The notes under the pieces are model-generated. The model was not told the DNA's origin. It saw only the letters and a program-made list of their open reading frames with translations, and made no database searches. Below are positions 13,373 to 22,956 of a stretch of DNA of 64,000 nucleotides, one piece after another. Where the stretch lies: contig CAIIXF020000010.1 in the NCBI GenBank assembly GCA_903813345.2, positions 28,856,425 to 28,920,424 on the forward strand, given 5' to 3'. The position numbers and the translations under genes are program-made. Each line of letters opens with the position of its first letter. Position 1 is the first letter of the stretch. This stretch comes from Owenia fusiformis (taxonomy: Eukaryota; Annelida; Polychaeta; Sabellida; Oweniidae).

Positions 13373-14255
13373 AGGGTTTGTATAAAAAACCGGGTACCGG
13401 GTAGTAAATCCTCCATGCTGGGTTCAAACTTGGTACCCGGTCGAAAAAAACCAAAAAAAACGAAATATACGAATACACAACATAATTAGATCATTAGAAA
13501 ACGTGTAAGATGTTTTGAATTTACAAAAATGTATGTAACTTCCTTCAAAATTGAGCTAGAAGCTTCAAATAAAAAGCATTTTAAGGCTCTTTTCTTCCTC
13601 TATCATCTTGGTCATATTTCCATTGGTAATGAAGGGGGGGGGGGGCGGGGTGCGATCGCACCCCCTCCTGGCTACGCCAATGACATTGTAAGACGATTTG
13701 AAAAACAAGACAAATCAATCTTACTCTATTTTCAATAGTTCGTATGTTGGTACGTGAATTGTTTTGATTATGATTTAAATCTGTAAATAGCTATCGTTGC
13801 TTTAGCAGAGAGGTGACGTGTGTTAATTTGCATGATGCAACGTGTAAGATTTTGATTATTAATCATAATTTAAGTTATCCCAATTTATGACAAAATGTCC
13901 ACTGAATTGTAAATTGTTATGTCTTACAATGTCATAGGCGTAGCCAGGAGAGGGTGCGATGGTGCGATCGCATCCCCCCCCCATAACCAATAAAAATATG
14001 GCCATAACGATAGAGGAAGAAAAGTGCCTTAAAATATGCTTTTTATTTGAAGCTTCTAGCTCAATTTTGAATCATGTTACATACATTCTTTCAAATTCAA
14101 AACAAATCTTACACGTTTTCTCATAATCTAATTATGTTATATATTCGTATTTTTCGTTTTTTGGGTACCCGTTTTTTTGACCGGGTACCGGGTACCAAGT
14201 TTGAACCCAGCATGGAGGATTTACTACCCGGTACCCGGTTTTTTATACAAACCCT
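13373..14255. mobile_element. 883-bp foldback transposon with 8-bp target duplication
   Basis: The unit begins AGGGTTTGTATAAAAAACC and ends in the complementary GGTTTTTTATACAAACCCT. The arms pair for about 330 bp each (13373-13700 and 13925-14255) around a loop of about 220 bp. TTCTAGAT at 13365-13372 is repeated exactly at 14256-14263, an 8-bp target duplication as made by hAT-type transposases. The outer arms carry GGTACCGGGTA; the inner arms carry the palindrome TGCGATCGCA and the motif GGCGTAGCCAGGAG. No transposase ORF is present, so it is non-autonomous. Confidence 0.85.
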
Positions 14256-14689
14256 TTCTAGATATCAGCGTCCATTTATTGTAACTCGCGTTTGCTAACA
14301 TTTGCTCAGTTCTGAGATGAAGGCCACACGGGTAGTAACAAGGCCAACGTTGGAACTATTTGTGACCTACATCCCTATTTTCGTAATTAAAATGAAAGTT
14401 GAACCCTTCCCCTTTATTTTGATACCAAACAACAGCATGCTAGGTTAAGGTACTTAAAATTAGGTAAACTTTACTCCTCAAAAGTGCAAAAACTTAGCTT
14501 CTTATATAAGATAAGATAATCAAAATATAGGGGATTGCAACAATTTCGGAAATTCGCGGAGGTCAAAGCCACATTTTGCGGGACTTCGCGGGACAATGCG
14601 GGACACGCGAATTAGCCTAATTTTGATCAAATTCGCGGGATAATCCCGCCATTCGCGGGACACTTGACAGCTCTGGTTGACAGGCCTGC

Positions 14690-15000
14690 AAATGTTTATG
14701 ATTATAACTATTACATACGATGCAGATCATGATTTACCCACTAGTTTCCCAGTTTATAACTGCCTGTCGTCCTGCCGATAATATGTGAAACTTTTAAAAG
14801 ATAATAGTTTGCACGTCAACTGCCGTGCAAAATATTGCACGTCACTTGACGGACATGACGGCAATTGCCGTTATTATCTATTGACATGCGCACTTATGCT
14901 TCATAATTTCACGTCAATTGTCGTGCAACATAGCATTTGCCGTACTTCACGTTAAATGGGGTTATCATCTCCACTGTACTTAGATTCATCACTGAAAATT
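14690..15000. repeat. Short inverted repeats around GCACGTCAA / TTGACGTGC
   Basis: A cluster of GCACGTCAACTGCCGTGC, GCACGTCACTTGACGG and CACGTCAATTGTCGTGC segments at about 14810-14950 that can pair with one another. No gene is seen. It may be a remnant of a palindromic element. Confidence 0.35.
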
Positions 15001-15650
15001 TGAAATTGATCTACCAAACGGTTCACCTGAAAACGTGTAGACAAGACTTTACAGACAAGATTTTAGGACGGAAAAACCAAAATGGCCGACAATAAAAAAG
15101 TGATTATGAGTTTTTGCTGATTTCCTTTTACAAAATTATCACATATAACTACTGTTAACAATAACATAGGCTTTTTCAACAAAGTACACCTGAAATTATT
15201 TATAAAGCTACTAAATAGTTAAAGTATGAAAACTCAAAAAACACCATTCAATATGATACAAAGTATTATCGTGCGCTATAACTTTTCTTCAGACATTCAA
15301 AATGGCTGACATGACTGGGCTAACAGGTCCAAAACCTAATCAGATGTAGAATGAAGTGAGCTGAACAAGATGTTAAAGTTTTAAAAGCAACTGTGAAACC
15401 GTTTTTCTTAAAGTTTGCAGACAAGGATTTTAGCATTTGACCTCAAAATGGCCGACAGGAAGTAGCTATTGAGTTAATTTTTTTTATCCACATCTGTAAG
15501 CCCTCACAAGTTATTGCTGAAAATTTGAAGGTGATACCTGTAGCGGTTTTGGAGAAAACTGCCGGACGTACGGACGGACAGACAGACAACCAGACAGACT
15601 TACTTCGGTCCAAAGCCTTCTCTATATTCCGGCTTTGAGGAGGAAGATTG
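14985..15650. repeat. AAAATGGC-type repeat ending in a GGACGGACAGACAGAC tract
   Basis: Bases 14985-15090 match a unit of the array at 10.1-10.56 kb. Further CAAAATGGC blocks follow at about 15300 and 15445, then a low-complexity run ACGGACGGACAGACAGAC at 15570-15590 and TTCCGGCTTTGAGGAGG at 15630. This looks like the 3' part of a larger dispersed element whose internal unit expanded at 10 kb. Classification is not possible from the sequence alone. Confidence 0.55.
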
Positions 15651-17070
15651 AGCTTCCTTAGTATTATAAATATTGTAAATCATTGTGTCACACGCACAGT
15701 AAATATGGCATAATAATTATGAAATATACCTTTATGTATAGATTTGAAGAACATAAGCTCAAATCCCCGTCTGAATCTATTGTTATATTTGATTTCTTTA
15801 AGCGAGAATAATTTCAAATTTTATTCACGTCCAGAACCGGAAGGCATTTTTAGCTACAGCGAGAAAATTTCACCATGTGTCAAACTCCGAAATGAAATTT
15901 TGAAATATCTAAATCCAGACAAGCAACGCTTCATCCTAAATATGATTAATATTCTTAAAAATATTTATAAAATTTATTAAAACTGAGTTCTAGGTGCGTG
16001 TAGCACCTTTTCTAGTGTACATACGAAATCAATGAAGTTGCGTCTAGCTGTAAGCTAGAGACTCGAGTAAAGACAGATAACCAGACAGACGGACGGACGC
16101 GCCTAGGACGACAATATGGCCCCACACTATGTGGTGGGGACATAAAAAAATTACACGTATAAAATTCTAATAAAACGAACTTTTATATTTCGTGGCCTCA
16201 TTAAATACTTATTTCATTTGGAATGGCCTTAAACCCTGATCCGCGAAACAAACATTTAAATAAGGGATTTGCTCACCCGGGTCTGACTGTAAACCTCCTG
16301 TTCACTGTCGTATGAATTATGAAAACAAACAGTGAACCCTGCTTTCCCAAACCCGGGTTTCCAGGATTCGTCTCGCATGCCTTCGACTCTTTCTCCATAT
16401 TTGGGCCAAAATTGACAAATGTGAACCCCCCCTGGAAATTTTTGAAAACTGAACCCCCTTGGCAAATCCTGGCTACGGGCCTGCAATATTATTTATATTT
16501 TTATATTTCAGGTTTAACTGCTTGCCTTTGAAGCAGTGTAACAGACTGTATGTATAGCTGTTGTTAGTTAGTTGTAAAGCATGATATCTTGGACACCTGC
16601 TCAAAATGCATAGCCATCATCTAAAGATGGCCATTTGCAAAGTAGACATTTTATCTACTGATCTACTGTACTTTAGTAACACTTTTGATACTTATTGGAT
16701 AGGACACAAAGAATCTAGGTAATCTACTCTAATCTAAGATAAGCTTGGGTACTCACCCGATTCCGACTTCCACATGGAGAGAGGATTTTTGGGTGATTTT
16801 TGAAAATTTGAAAAGCATGAACTTCTCCAACTAATTTCAACTCGCCAGATGTCGCTTTGGAGTTAATGGCGGTAAATTTGAAAGTTTAAACTTTATAATA
16901 TGAGCAATTTTACGATACTGTGCAGCGTCTTTAAAATTGAATCTATGCATTGTAAAATGTTTATCAGTTCAAGTTGAACCAAAACCTTGTGATTTTGTGA
17001 ATCAAGAAAGTTATACCTAGCCGGGGCCACAAGACATGTGAGATAAGAAACCAATTCCCATGCTAGGTTT
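15650..17070. other. Intergenic with repeat debris
   Basis: Contains a 78-codon ORF at 15744-15980 (+) with no recognisable motif, a second GACGGACGGACG tract at 16088 followed by the hairpin CCCCACA-CTA-TGTGGTGGGG near 16120, and a palindromic-MITE terminus (CCTGGCTACGGGCCTG, 16469-16484). The right member of the inverted pair described at 9236 lies at 16508-16556. No gene is supported. Confidence 0.45.
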
Positions 17071-17073
17071 AAT

Positions 17074-17107
17074 CTGAGACTAACATAAAATTTTATGTTA
17101 GTCTCAG
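17074..17107. repeat. Perfect 34-bp palindrome
   Basis: CTGAGACTAACATAAAA is followed immediately, without spacer, by its exact reverse complement; the next bases outward no longer pair. It lies in otherwise ordinary intergenic sequence. It could be the fused ends of a small palindromic element or a solitary cruciform-forming site. Confidence 0.9.
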
Positions 17108-17616
17108 TTTTAATGTTGTTGGACTAGAAGTGAAACACCTTACTCAAGACAATCGATCACTGAACACAGCAATAGATCTACCCATTTCTGATTATTAGTT
17201 TTTTTACTTTGATCAATCACACAAGATCAAAATTTCTGTCTTATCAGGTGCTTATCAATTCCATTCTTGAATTGATTTATATCTGTGTTGTCTTTGGGCT
17301 CTTTGGGGAAGATTGTTCCATGGGGGGGGGGGGCATTCCATGTGTTGACGATTCTATTTCCGAATCATTTTTCCTTGTATCAAGTCTGCTGTATATGGCT
17401 TAATTTTATTCCTCTCGTCATCTGATTTTCTGAATTTTGTGCAATCTTTTGTCATTGAGTTTGATTGTTTGATTCTGTCAACCATTCACTATCTTGAATA
17501 TTTGTATTAGTCAATAGTCACCTCTAGTTCTTCTGTATTGGAGGGAGGGGAGTTCCTAGTTGTTTCATCTTTTCATAGTAGCTTGTAAGTTGAAATGAAT
17601 ATGGCAATATAAATTG

Positions 17617-17629
17617 TATTATTATTGTT
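17617..17629. repeat. LINE target-site duplication, 3' copy
   Basis: TATTATTATTGTT, identical to 19344-19356. It directly abuts the A-rich tail of the LINE (T-rich on the + strand). Confidence 0.85.
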
Positions 17630-19343
17630 TGTTTTTTTTATTTATTTTTTTATTTTATTTTTTTTTTATTTCCATATAATACCAATTACAAATAACATAA
17701 CCAGAAATTAGCAACAGCAAAAACAAACTTACAACTTTCTTATCATCATTTCATAATCAAATAAAAATTCTAAATTTGGATGGTTCCCTTTCTTAAATTT
17801 ACTAATTACATTGTGTGCAATACTTATTACAACATTTACTTCTTGGTCTCTAGTACCTAACATCTTTTCTGATGTACTAAGGTTAATTTTTTTGTTTAAT
17901 TTTTTAAGACAGTATGTTTCCACCATCACCCAAACTTGCTTTATATATGTACAATCCACAAAAAAGTGTTTATATGTGTCTTTTATATTACATTTTTCAC
18001 AGTTGTTTGATTCTTTCTTTTTCATTTTATAAAGTAATTCGTTTGTTGGATATATTTTATAGAGTATCTTATAAAAAAGTGACCTTAGCCTAGGCTCTTT
18101 TAAACTTTTAACTGTTTTAAAAGCCAACTTCATGTCTACCTGGCATTCATTTCTCCATTTTTCAGGAATATTTGGAATCTCTTTTTCATTCTGAATAATT
18201 ATGCTTTTAAATTCTTTTAATTTTGCTGTTGCTATTACAATATTATTATACATGTGTTCATTACTATTATGCACAATGGTTTTGTTGTCCAATAAAGATT
18301 TTATTAAATTATATTGCATTCTAAGATCTGGTCTTGGACCAATGACATTTACTATTTCATCAAAATTCTTTATCTGATTATCCTTATTAAGAATATGTTT
18401 AATTTTTTGAATTCCCTTCTTAACCCATTCATTAAAAAATAGAACCTTTCTACCATATCTTAAACTGTTATTGTTCCATATAATATCATTACTGTTTAGA
18501 TCATTATGAACATCTTTATTGTTCAACCATTGTTTTACAAGTTGTACATAAAAATATGGTATGGACTCACATTTCAATCTTGGTTTCAACTCATCAAATT
18601 TTATATTGTATTCGAATACATTAACATGACCCATCTTTTTAATAAAGTATAAGAACATATGCCTCCAACCTGCATCCTGATTTTTTACATCTTTAACTCT
18701 TGAAACCCATACCATTAGTGCAGCACTTTGCACTGAAGTAATATCAACCATATTAAGCCCACCATTGCTGAAGCTTTGTCTAAGTATTTTCCTTTTAATT
18801 CTCTCCCCACCTCTATATTGTTGTTTTAAATTCCAAATATATTTATACAAAATGTTATTTATTTCCTTCAAAACTGTGTCTGGTGCTTTAAAAACCATTA
18901 ATAAATTTGTTATTTGTGACGACACTAGACTTTTTACTAAATTGATTCTGCCCATAAGGGACAAAGATCTATGGGACCATGAATTAATAATCCTGTTCAT
19001 TTTATTAATCTTATTAATCCAATTTTCATGTATTGAGGCAGCAGATTCCCTATTACCGAATATTACCCCTAAAATTTTTAACTTTGCATTATTACCTAAT
19101 TTCCATTTTTAATCCCGCTGGTGCTTCAAGACAATTTTTATTTCTTCCTATCCACATTGCTTCTGACTTTTGCATATTAAGTTTTAATCCAGAGACTTTA
19201 TAAAAATCCTTAATTATATTTAACAGTTCAATGATAGATTCCTTGTTTTTTACAAATACTGTTGTATCATCAGCATAGACAGTTAATTTTATTTCTTTAT
19301 TATTCGGCAATTTTATCCCTTCAACATTATGTGACTGACGCAC
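17630..19343 (-). mobile_element. 5'-truncated L1/Tx1-like LINE insertion
   Basis: A 1,714-bp insertion flanked by the exact 13-bp duplication TATTATTATTGTT. On the minus strand it ends in an A-rich tail (17630-17680, runs of A broken by single T). It begins abruptly inside the reverse transcriptase, exactly at the right-hand duplication, as expected for target-primed reverse transcription that stopped early. It codes for the end of the RT palm and the C-terminal region. A short A-rich tail, perfect duplication and a single reading-frame lesion all point to a fairly recent insertion. Confidence 0.93.
17729..19343 (-). pseudogene. LINE ORF2 C-terminal part (RT palm onward), one frameshift
   Basis: The first segment (19343-19110) contains the RT catalytic box YADDTTVFVKN and the following SGLKLNMQKSEAMWIG motif typical of L1/Tx1-like RTs. 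The second segment, in another frame, runs to the stop at 17729 and includes SHRSLSLMGRINLVKSL, NGGLNMVDI and a CEKCN...HFFVDC zinc-knuckle-like C-terminus. The two frames are joined at an AAAAA run near 19105, where one extra A would explain the shift. The N-terminal endonuclease and RT fingers are missing through 5' truncation, so the copy cannot move itself. Confidence 0.9.
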
Positions 19344-19356
19344 TATTATTATTGTT
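19344..19356. repeat. LINE target-site duplication, 5' copy
   Basis: TATTATTATTGTT, matching 17617-17629 exactly, immediately outside the truncated 5' end of the LINE. Confidence 0.85.
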
Positions 19357-19535
19357 ATTATGTCTACATGATGAAATACATGAATTTCATGTAGATCTTC
19401 ATCAGTGCATGTACATCATTTATCATTTTTTGTAGATGACTTTCGTGTCTTGTAATAAATTCAATATAATACTCAATCAGAAAATGTGATTTATTAAAAT
19501 ATGAGCATAATCAAAATCTGGATGCTGAAAATATA

Positions 19536-19900
19536 GTGAACATGGTTGAAAAGAAATTAAAAATATTATTTGTAGAAAATTGGAAACATGACTTAAATAC
19601 TTATCCTATATTGAGGGTGTATACATTATTGAAAAGTGATTTTGTAAAAGAATTGTATTTGAAGCTAGATAACAAAAAATATAGATTAACTACAAGTAGA
19701 TTTAGAATAAATTCTCAACGATTAGCAATTGAAACTGGAAGACGCATACAAAACCAAAGCCAAAACCTATAGAGGAAAGATTATGCAATATTTACAAAGA
19801 TTGGGGATGAGTGTCATTTTTTATTGACTTGTACAAAAAAATGATGAGAATAGTCAAATATTATATATGCAAGCAAATGAAATTTTACCTAATTTGGATT
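19536..19900 (+). pseudogene. Decayed C-terminal fragment of a second LINE
   Basis: One frame gives SDFVKELYLKLDNKKY, FRINSQRLAIETGRR and, after a frame change near 19750, ERLCNIYKDWGDECHFLLTC. The order R-x-L-x-IE-x-GR, then R-x-C and E-x-HFL-x-x-C is the usual C-terminal arrangement downstream of RT in several invertebrate non-LTR elements. Stops and frame changes follow. It is on the opposite strand to the LINE at 17630-19343 and of a different type. Confidence 0.6.
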
Positions 19901-22100
19901 TATAAAGTGAAAATTTATTTGTCAATTTTATTTCGACTTAAAAAACATAACTCTACAAAGACACATTGGAAAATTCATTTACCATTCATTTAAGAAGTTA
20001 GCATAGTCAGATCTATAGGGGTGTCAAAATTACAAGCAACATGTACAATTGACCTACCAATCTATTCCTTACAATCTCAAATACAATATCTCCCAAAATA
20101 TTCACGATATGTAACAAATTGGTGAAGTTATTATGGATTCAAAGTGCAAAAATGGGTGAAAAATGTTTAAATTCTCCCAAATAATAAGAATGGTAACCAT
20201 TCTTATTGAAAAAATAATACATTATTGTAAAAATCTTTAGTTTTCCTGAAATAAACTGTGCACTATGGGGATATTTAGAAAATAGACATGATGTAACAAC
20301 CCACCAAATTCAGATACACTTAGCATAATTTTTCTTATTATTTGGTGTGCTGTTACTGTAATTATCTCTATAATTAGATTTAACTTTAATTGTTTTTGTA
20401 TGTTTATACGTGAACTACAAACAGGTTTAAAATTTGACAATAAAAGGACGAACCATTTAGATGACAGTCAGTTTAAAATAAGTCAGTTTATATAACACTA
20501 CAACAAAACTAAAACTTATCGCTAGAGTGTCAAGAGTTATCATGGGTAGGAAATACAAATTAAATTGATTAACCATCTACAAGGTACAGTGACAATATAT
20601 ACCTTAGTACACTTTAGATGTGCGATGTCACTAATTAACCGATTTGAAGCAAAGATAATGATGTTTTGATGTAGGTTTTAAAAAATAATCTGAGGAATAC
20701 GTTTAGGATTTCATGTTTGATTTTTGTGTATTTGTTTAGGAAGACATTTACATGTAACTTTCTAATTACGTTAAAAGATTTTCGAACAGTGTTCAATCAT
20801 TTCTTCCCCTGTCGTCTAAGAGTGCAAATGCAGTAAAACCTGTCTAAGTGGACCAAAGATACCTCTAAAAAGTGTTCTATTTGGGAGGTGTTTCACTTAC
20901 AGAGGTTCATTCAACATTTAGTCAGTTGGTCTCCAGGGACTCTGAAAAACATTCCACATTTCATATCAAGTAACATTTGGAGATATTTTAATGCCTTGGT
21001 TTATATTTATTTCAAACTTTGAATGCTGCAAAATGGTAAAATTGAGCACACCCTCTTTTCAACATTCTTATGGGATATGATTCTAAAATGTTTCAAATAA
21101 AATACTTCCCATTGTCTAATAATTGAAATCTTCATATTGTTATATCAGACAAAGTCAGTAGATGTTCCTTGAATACTAATAAGTGTTGCATCCCAATGCA
21201 TTTTTAATTTGAACCTAAAAAATGAAAGTTTTTTTGCCAGTTTCAGCAATCGTCAAACTTTGGGGGCTGTGGGGAGGGGTTCTTCAACTCCCAAGTTATA
21301 CATTTTTTACAAATTCATGTGACTATTTACCTCTAAAGGAGCTCTTAACCTAGAGAGCATAACGCATAAGACCTTTATACTCATTAAAGAAAGTGAAATG
21401 TAAGATTAGAACCTGATTATCAAGCGATGTTGCCATAGCAACTGAGATGTTAGACATATTACATAACTGTTGCTATAGAAACTGATTAATATTTTTTCTT
21501 GATTTTCGCCATACAAATTAAGCATCATACTAAAAATACTTCCTGAAAATTTCAAGTCTGTATCTTTATTAGTGTCTGAGATATAAAGGTGTCTTATAGT
21601 ACCCCCTGTAGATTTTATTAGGGGGGTATAAGAAATGCTCTTTAGAGAGTTGCCCAAGGGTGCCGCTCCGGCATTCTGTGGTTTTGAGGTTCCAATTCTA
21701 TTTTCATGCTGAAAAGTTCAAAAGACATTGTAATCCGAAGAAAACGATCGATCCTCAAAATACCCCATATTCACGCCCGGGGGTCGTGAAAATGGGACGG
21801 AGGGGGGGAGCAGGCAATTTCCGCTAGAAAATTCAACAAATCTGGTAAAATTATTTTTTCAAGACAGAGTTTACGATTGAATTGCAAATTGAATAAGCGC
21901 ACGGTATGATAAAATATGTTAGGTATTCTAGGATTATTTTTCAACCGATACTCTTTTAAGATATAAGATCTATTAAAAAAGGCGCAACGCAACCAACGTG
22001 CAAAAGTCAAAGTTTTTGCTATAAATCAAGCAACCATGGACTACACGACCTGTAATAAATACTTGTAAGTGATGTTATCATAACTAAATTAATGTCATTG
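19901..22100. other. Intergenic, mostly unannotated
   Basis: AT-rich sequence without a supported gene. At 20825-20945 it contains a copy of the dispersed AGTAAAACCTGT / GTGGAACACCT family. G-rich runs appear near 21255 and 21800, the latter (GGGACGGAGGGGGGGAG) related to the arms of the foldback repeat at 22105-22457. Confidence 0.45.
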
Positions 22101-22104
22101 CTGA

Positions 22105-22457
22105 ATTTATAAAATAAGTTTCAATACGTAAAATAAAAAATAATCGAAAATAATTAAAATGGGATGGAGGGGGGGGAGGGGACGGAGGGGGGGAGTTATA
22201 ATTCTATAAAGTGAAACAACTTCACACGAATTGTTGTATTTGAAAAATGATCTCATTAACTTAGTAAGAAACTGAATGATATACCCCTGGAGACTGAAAA
22301 TGGGGACATTTGGAGTAAAAGGACTTAAAGTCGCGAAACATCTCTAATCATGTCTTATATACATATTGCTCCCCCCCTCCATCCCCTCCCCCCCTCCGTC
22401 CCAAGTTCATTATTTTCGATTATTTTTTATTTCACATATGGAAACTTATTTTATAAA
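22105..22457. mobile_element. Foldback repeat with G-rich inner arms
   Basis: Arms at 22105-22194 and 22370-22457 are inverted copies: TTTATAAAATAAGTTTC outermost, then AATAAAAAATAATCGAAAAT, then GGGATGGAGGGGGGG-type runs innermost, around a loop of about 175 bp. The arms differ at several positions. No target duplication is evident and no ORF is present. A related G-rich piece at 21790 suggests more than one copy nearby. Confidence 0.65.
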
Positions 22458-22715
22458 TATATATTTCTTCCAGACTAATATTTTGACACTGGTCGATGAT
22501 CGTTGAATGGCTCCCCTGCACTAATTGTTGCACCTTTAATGAGTGATTTTACAATTATATGCTCATTCATCAAATGATCGATCGCGATCATATCGCTTGT
22601 TGTAACTGCTATTAAGTATGGATTATATAATTAATTAAATGAAAATTGATTGATTTTGATTTGGCTTTTGAGTGCGTTCAATTTAACCTACGATGGCAAA
22701 ACTCCAGCATTTAAG

Positions 22716-22956
22716 ATGAACATTTTTGAACGCAGTTTTCTATTAAGTATTTTCATATCCAATATAGTGGTTACTGTGAATGCGTCTTGTTCAAAAAACA
22801 AAGGACCGAAAAATCTAACACCAACAAACTATACTGTCTATAAAAAAACATTTACAATAATTGCTGATGGTGTGCGAATTTCATCCATGCCAACCCTGTG
22901 GCCAAAATCATGGCAGGACTTTTGGGAGGATACTGGATCTACAGCAGTTATCAAAG
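22716..22956 (+). CDS. Secreted protein, coding exon 1
   Basis: Holds the signal peptide and the first part of the mature chain, ending ...STAVIK plus one base. The donor is AAG|GTAAGT, a strong match. No splice acceptor is needed upstream because the exon starts with the initiator ATG; 5' untranslated exons could exist and are not visible. Confidence 0.85.

Larger units (their letters stand above)
12135..14690. mobile_element. Probable older hAT-like element, interrupted by a nested insertion
   Basis: CAGGCCTGTCAAC at about 12135 is mirrored by GTTGACAGGCCTG ending near 14690, and the flanks share GCAAATG on both sides, suggesting a decayed 7-8-bp target duplication. The interior holds arrays of GAACACC motifs (12150-12300) and of TTCGCGGGA/GCGGGACA motifs (12590-12970 and again 14540-14670). 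The 883-bp element at 13373-14255 sits inside it. No transposase is visible. Class and exact ends are inference. Confidence 0.4.

Noticed and set aside
15744-15980. 78-codon + ORF in repeat-rich DNA
   Set aside because: No recognisable motif; repeat-associated sequence on both sides suggests a chance ORF or an element remnant that cannot be named.
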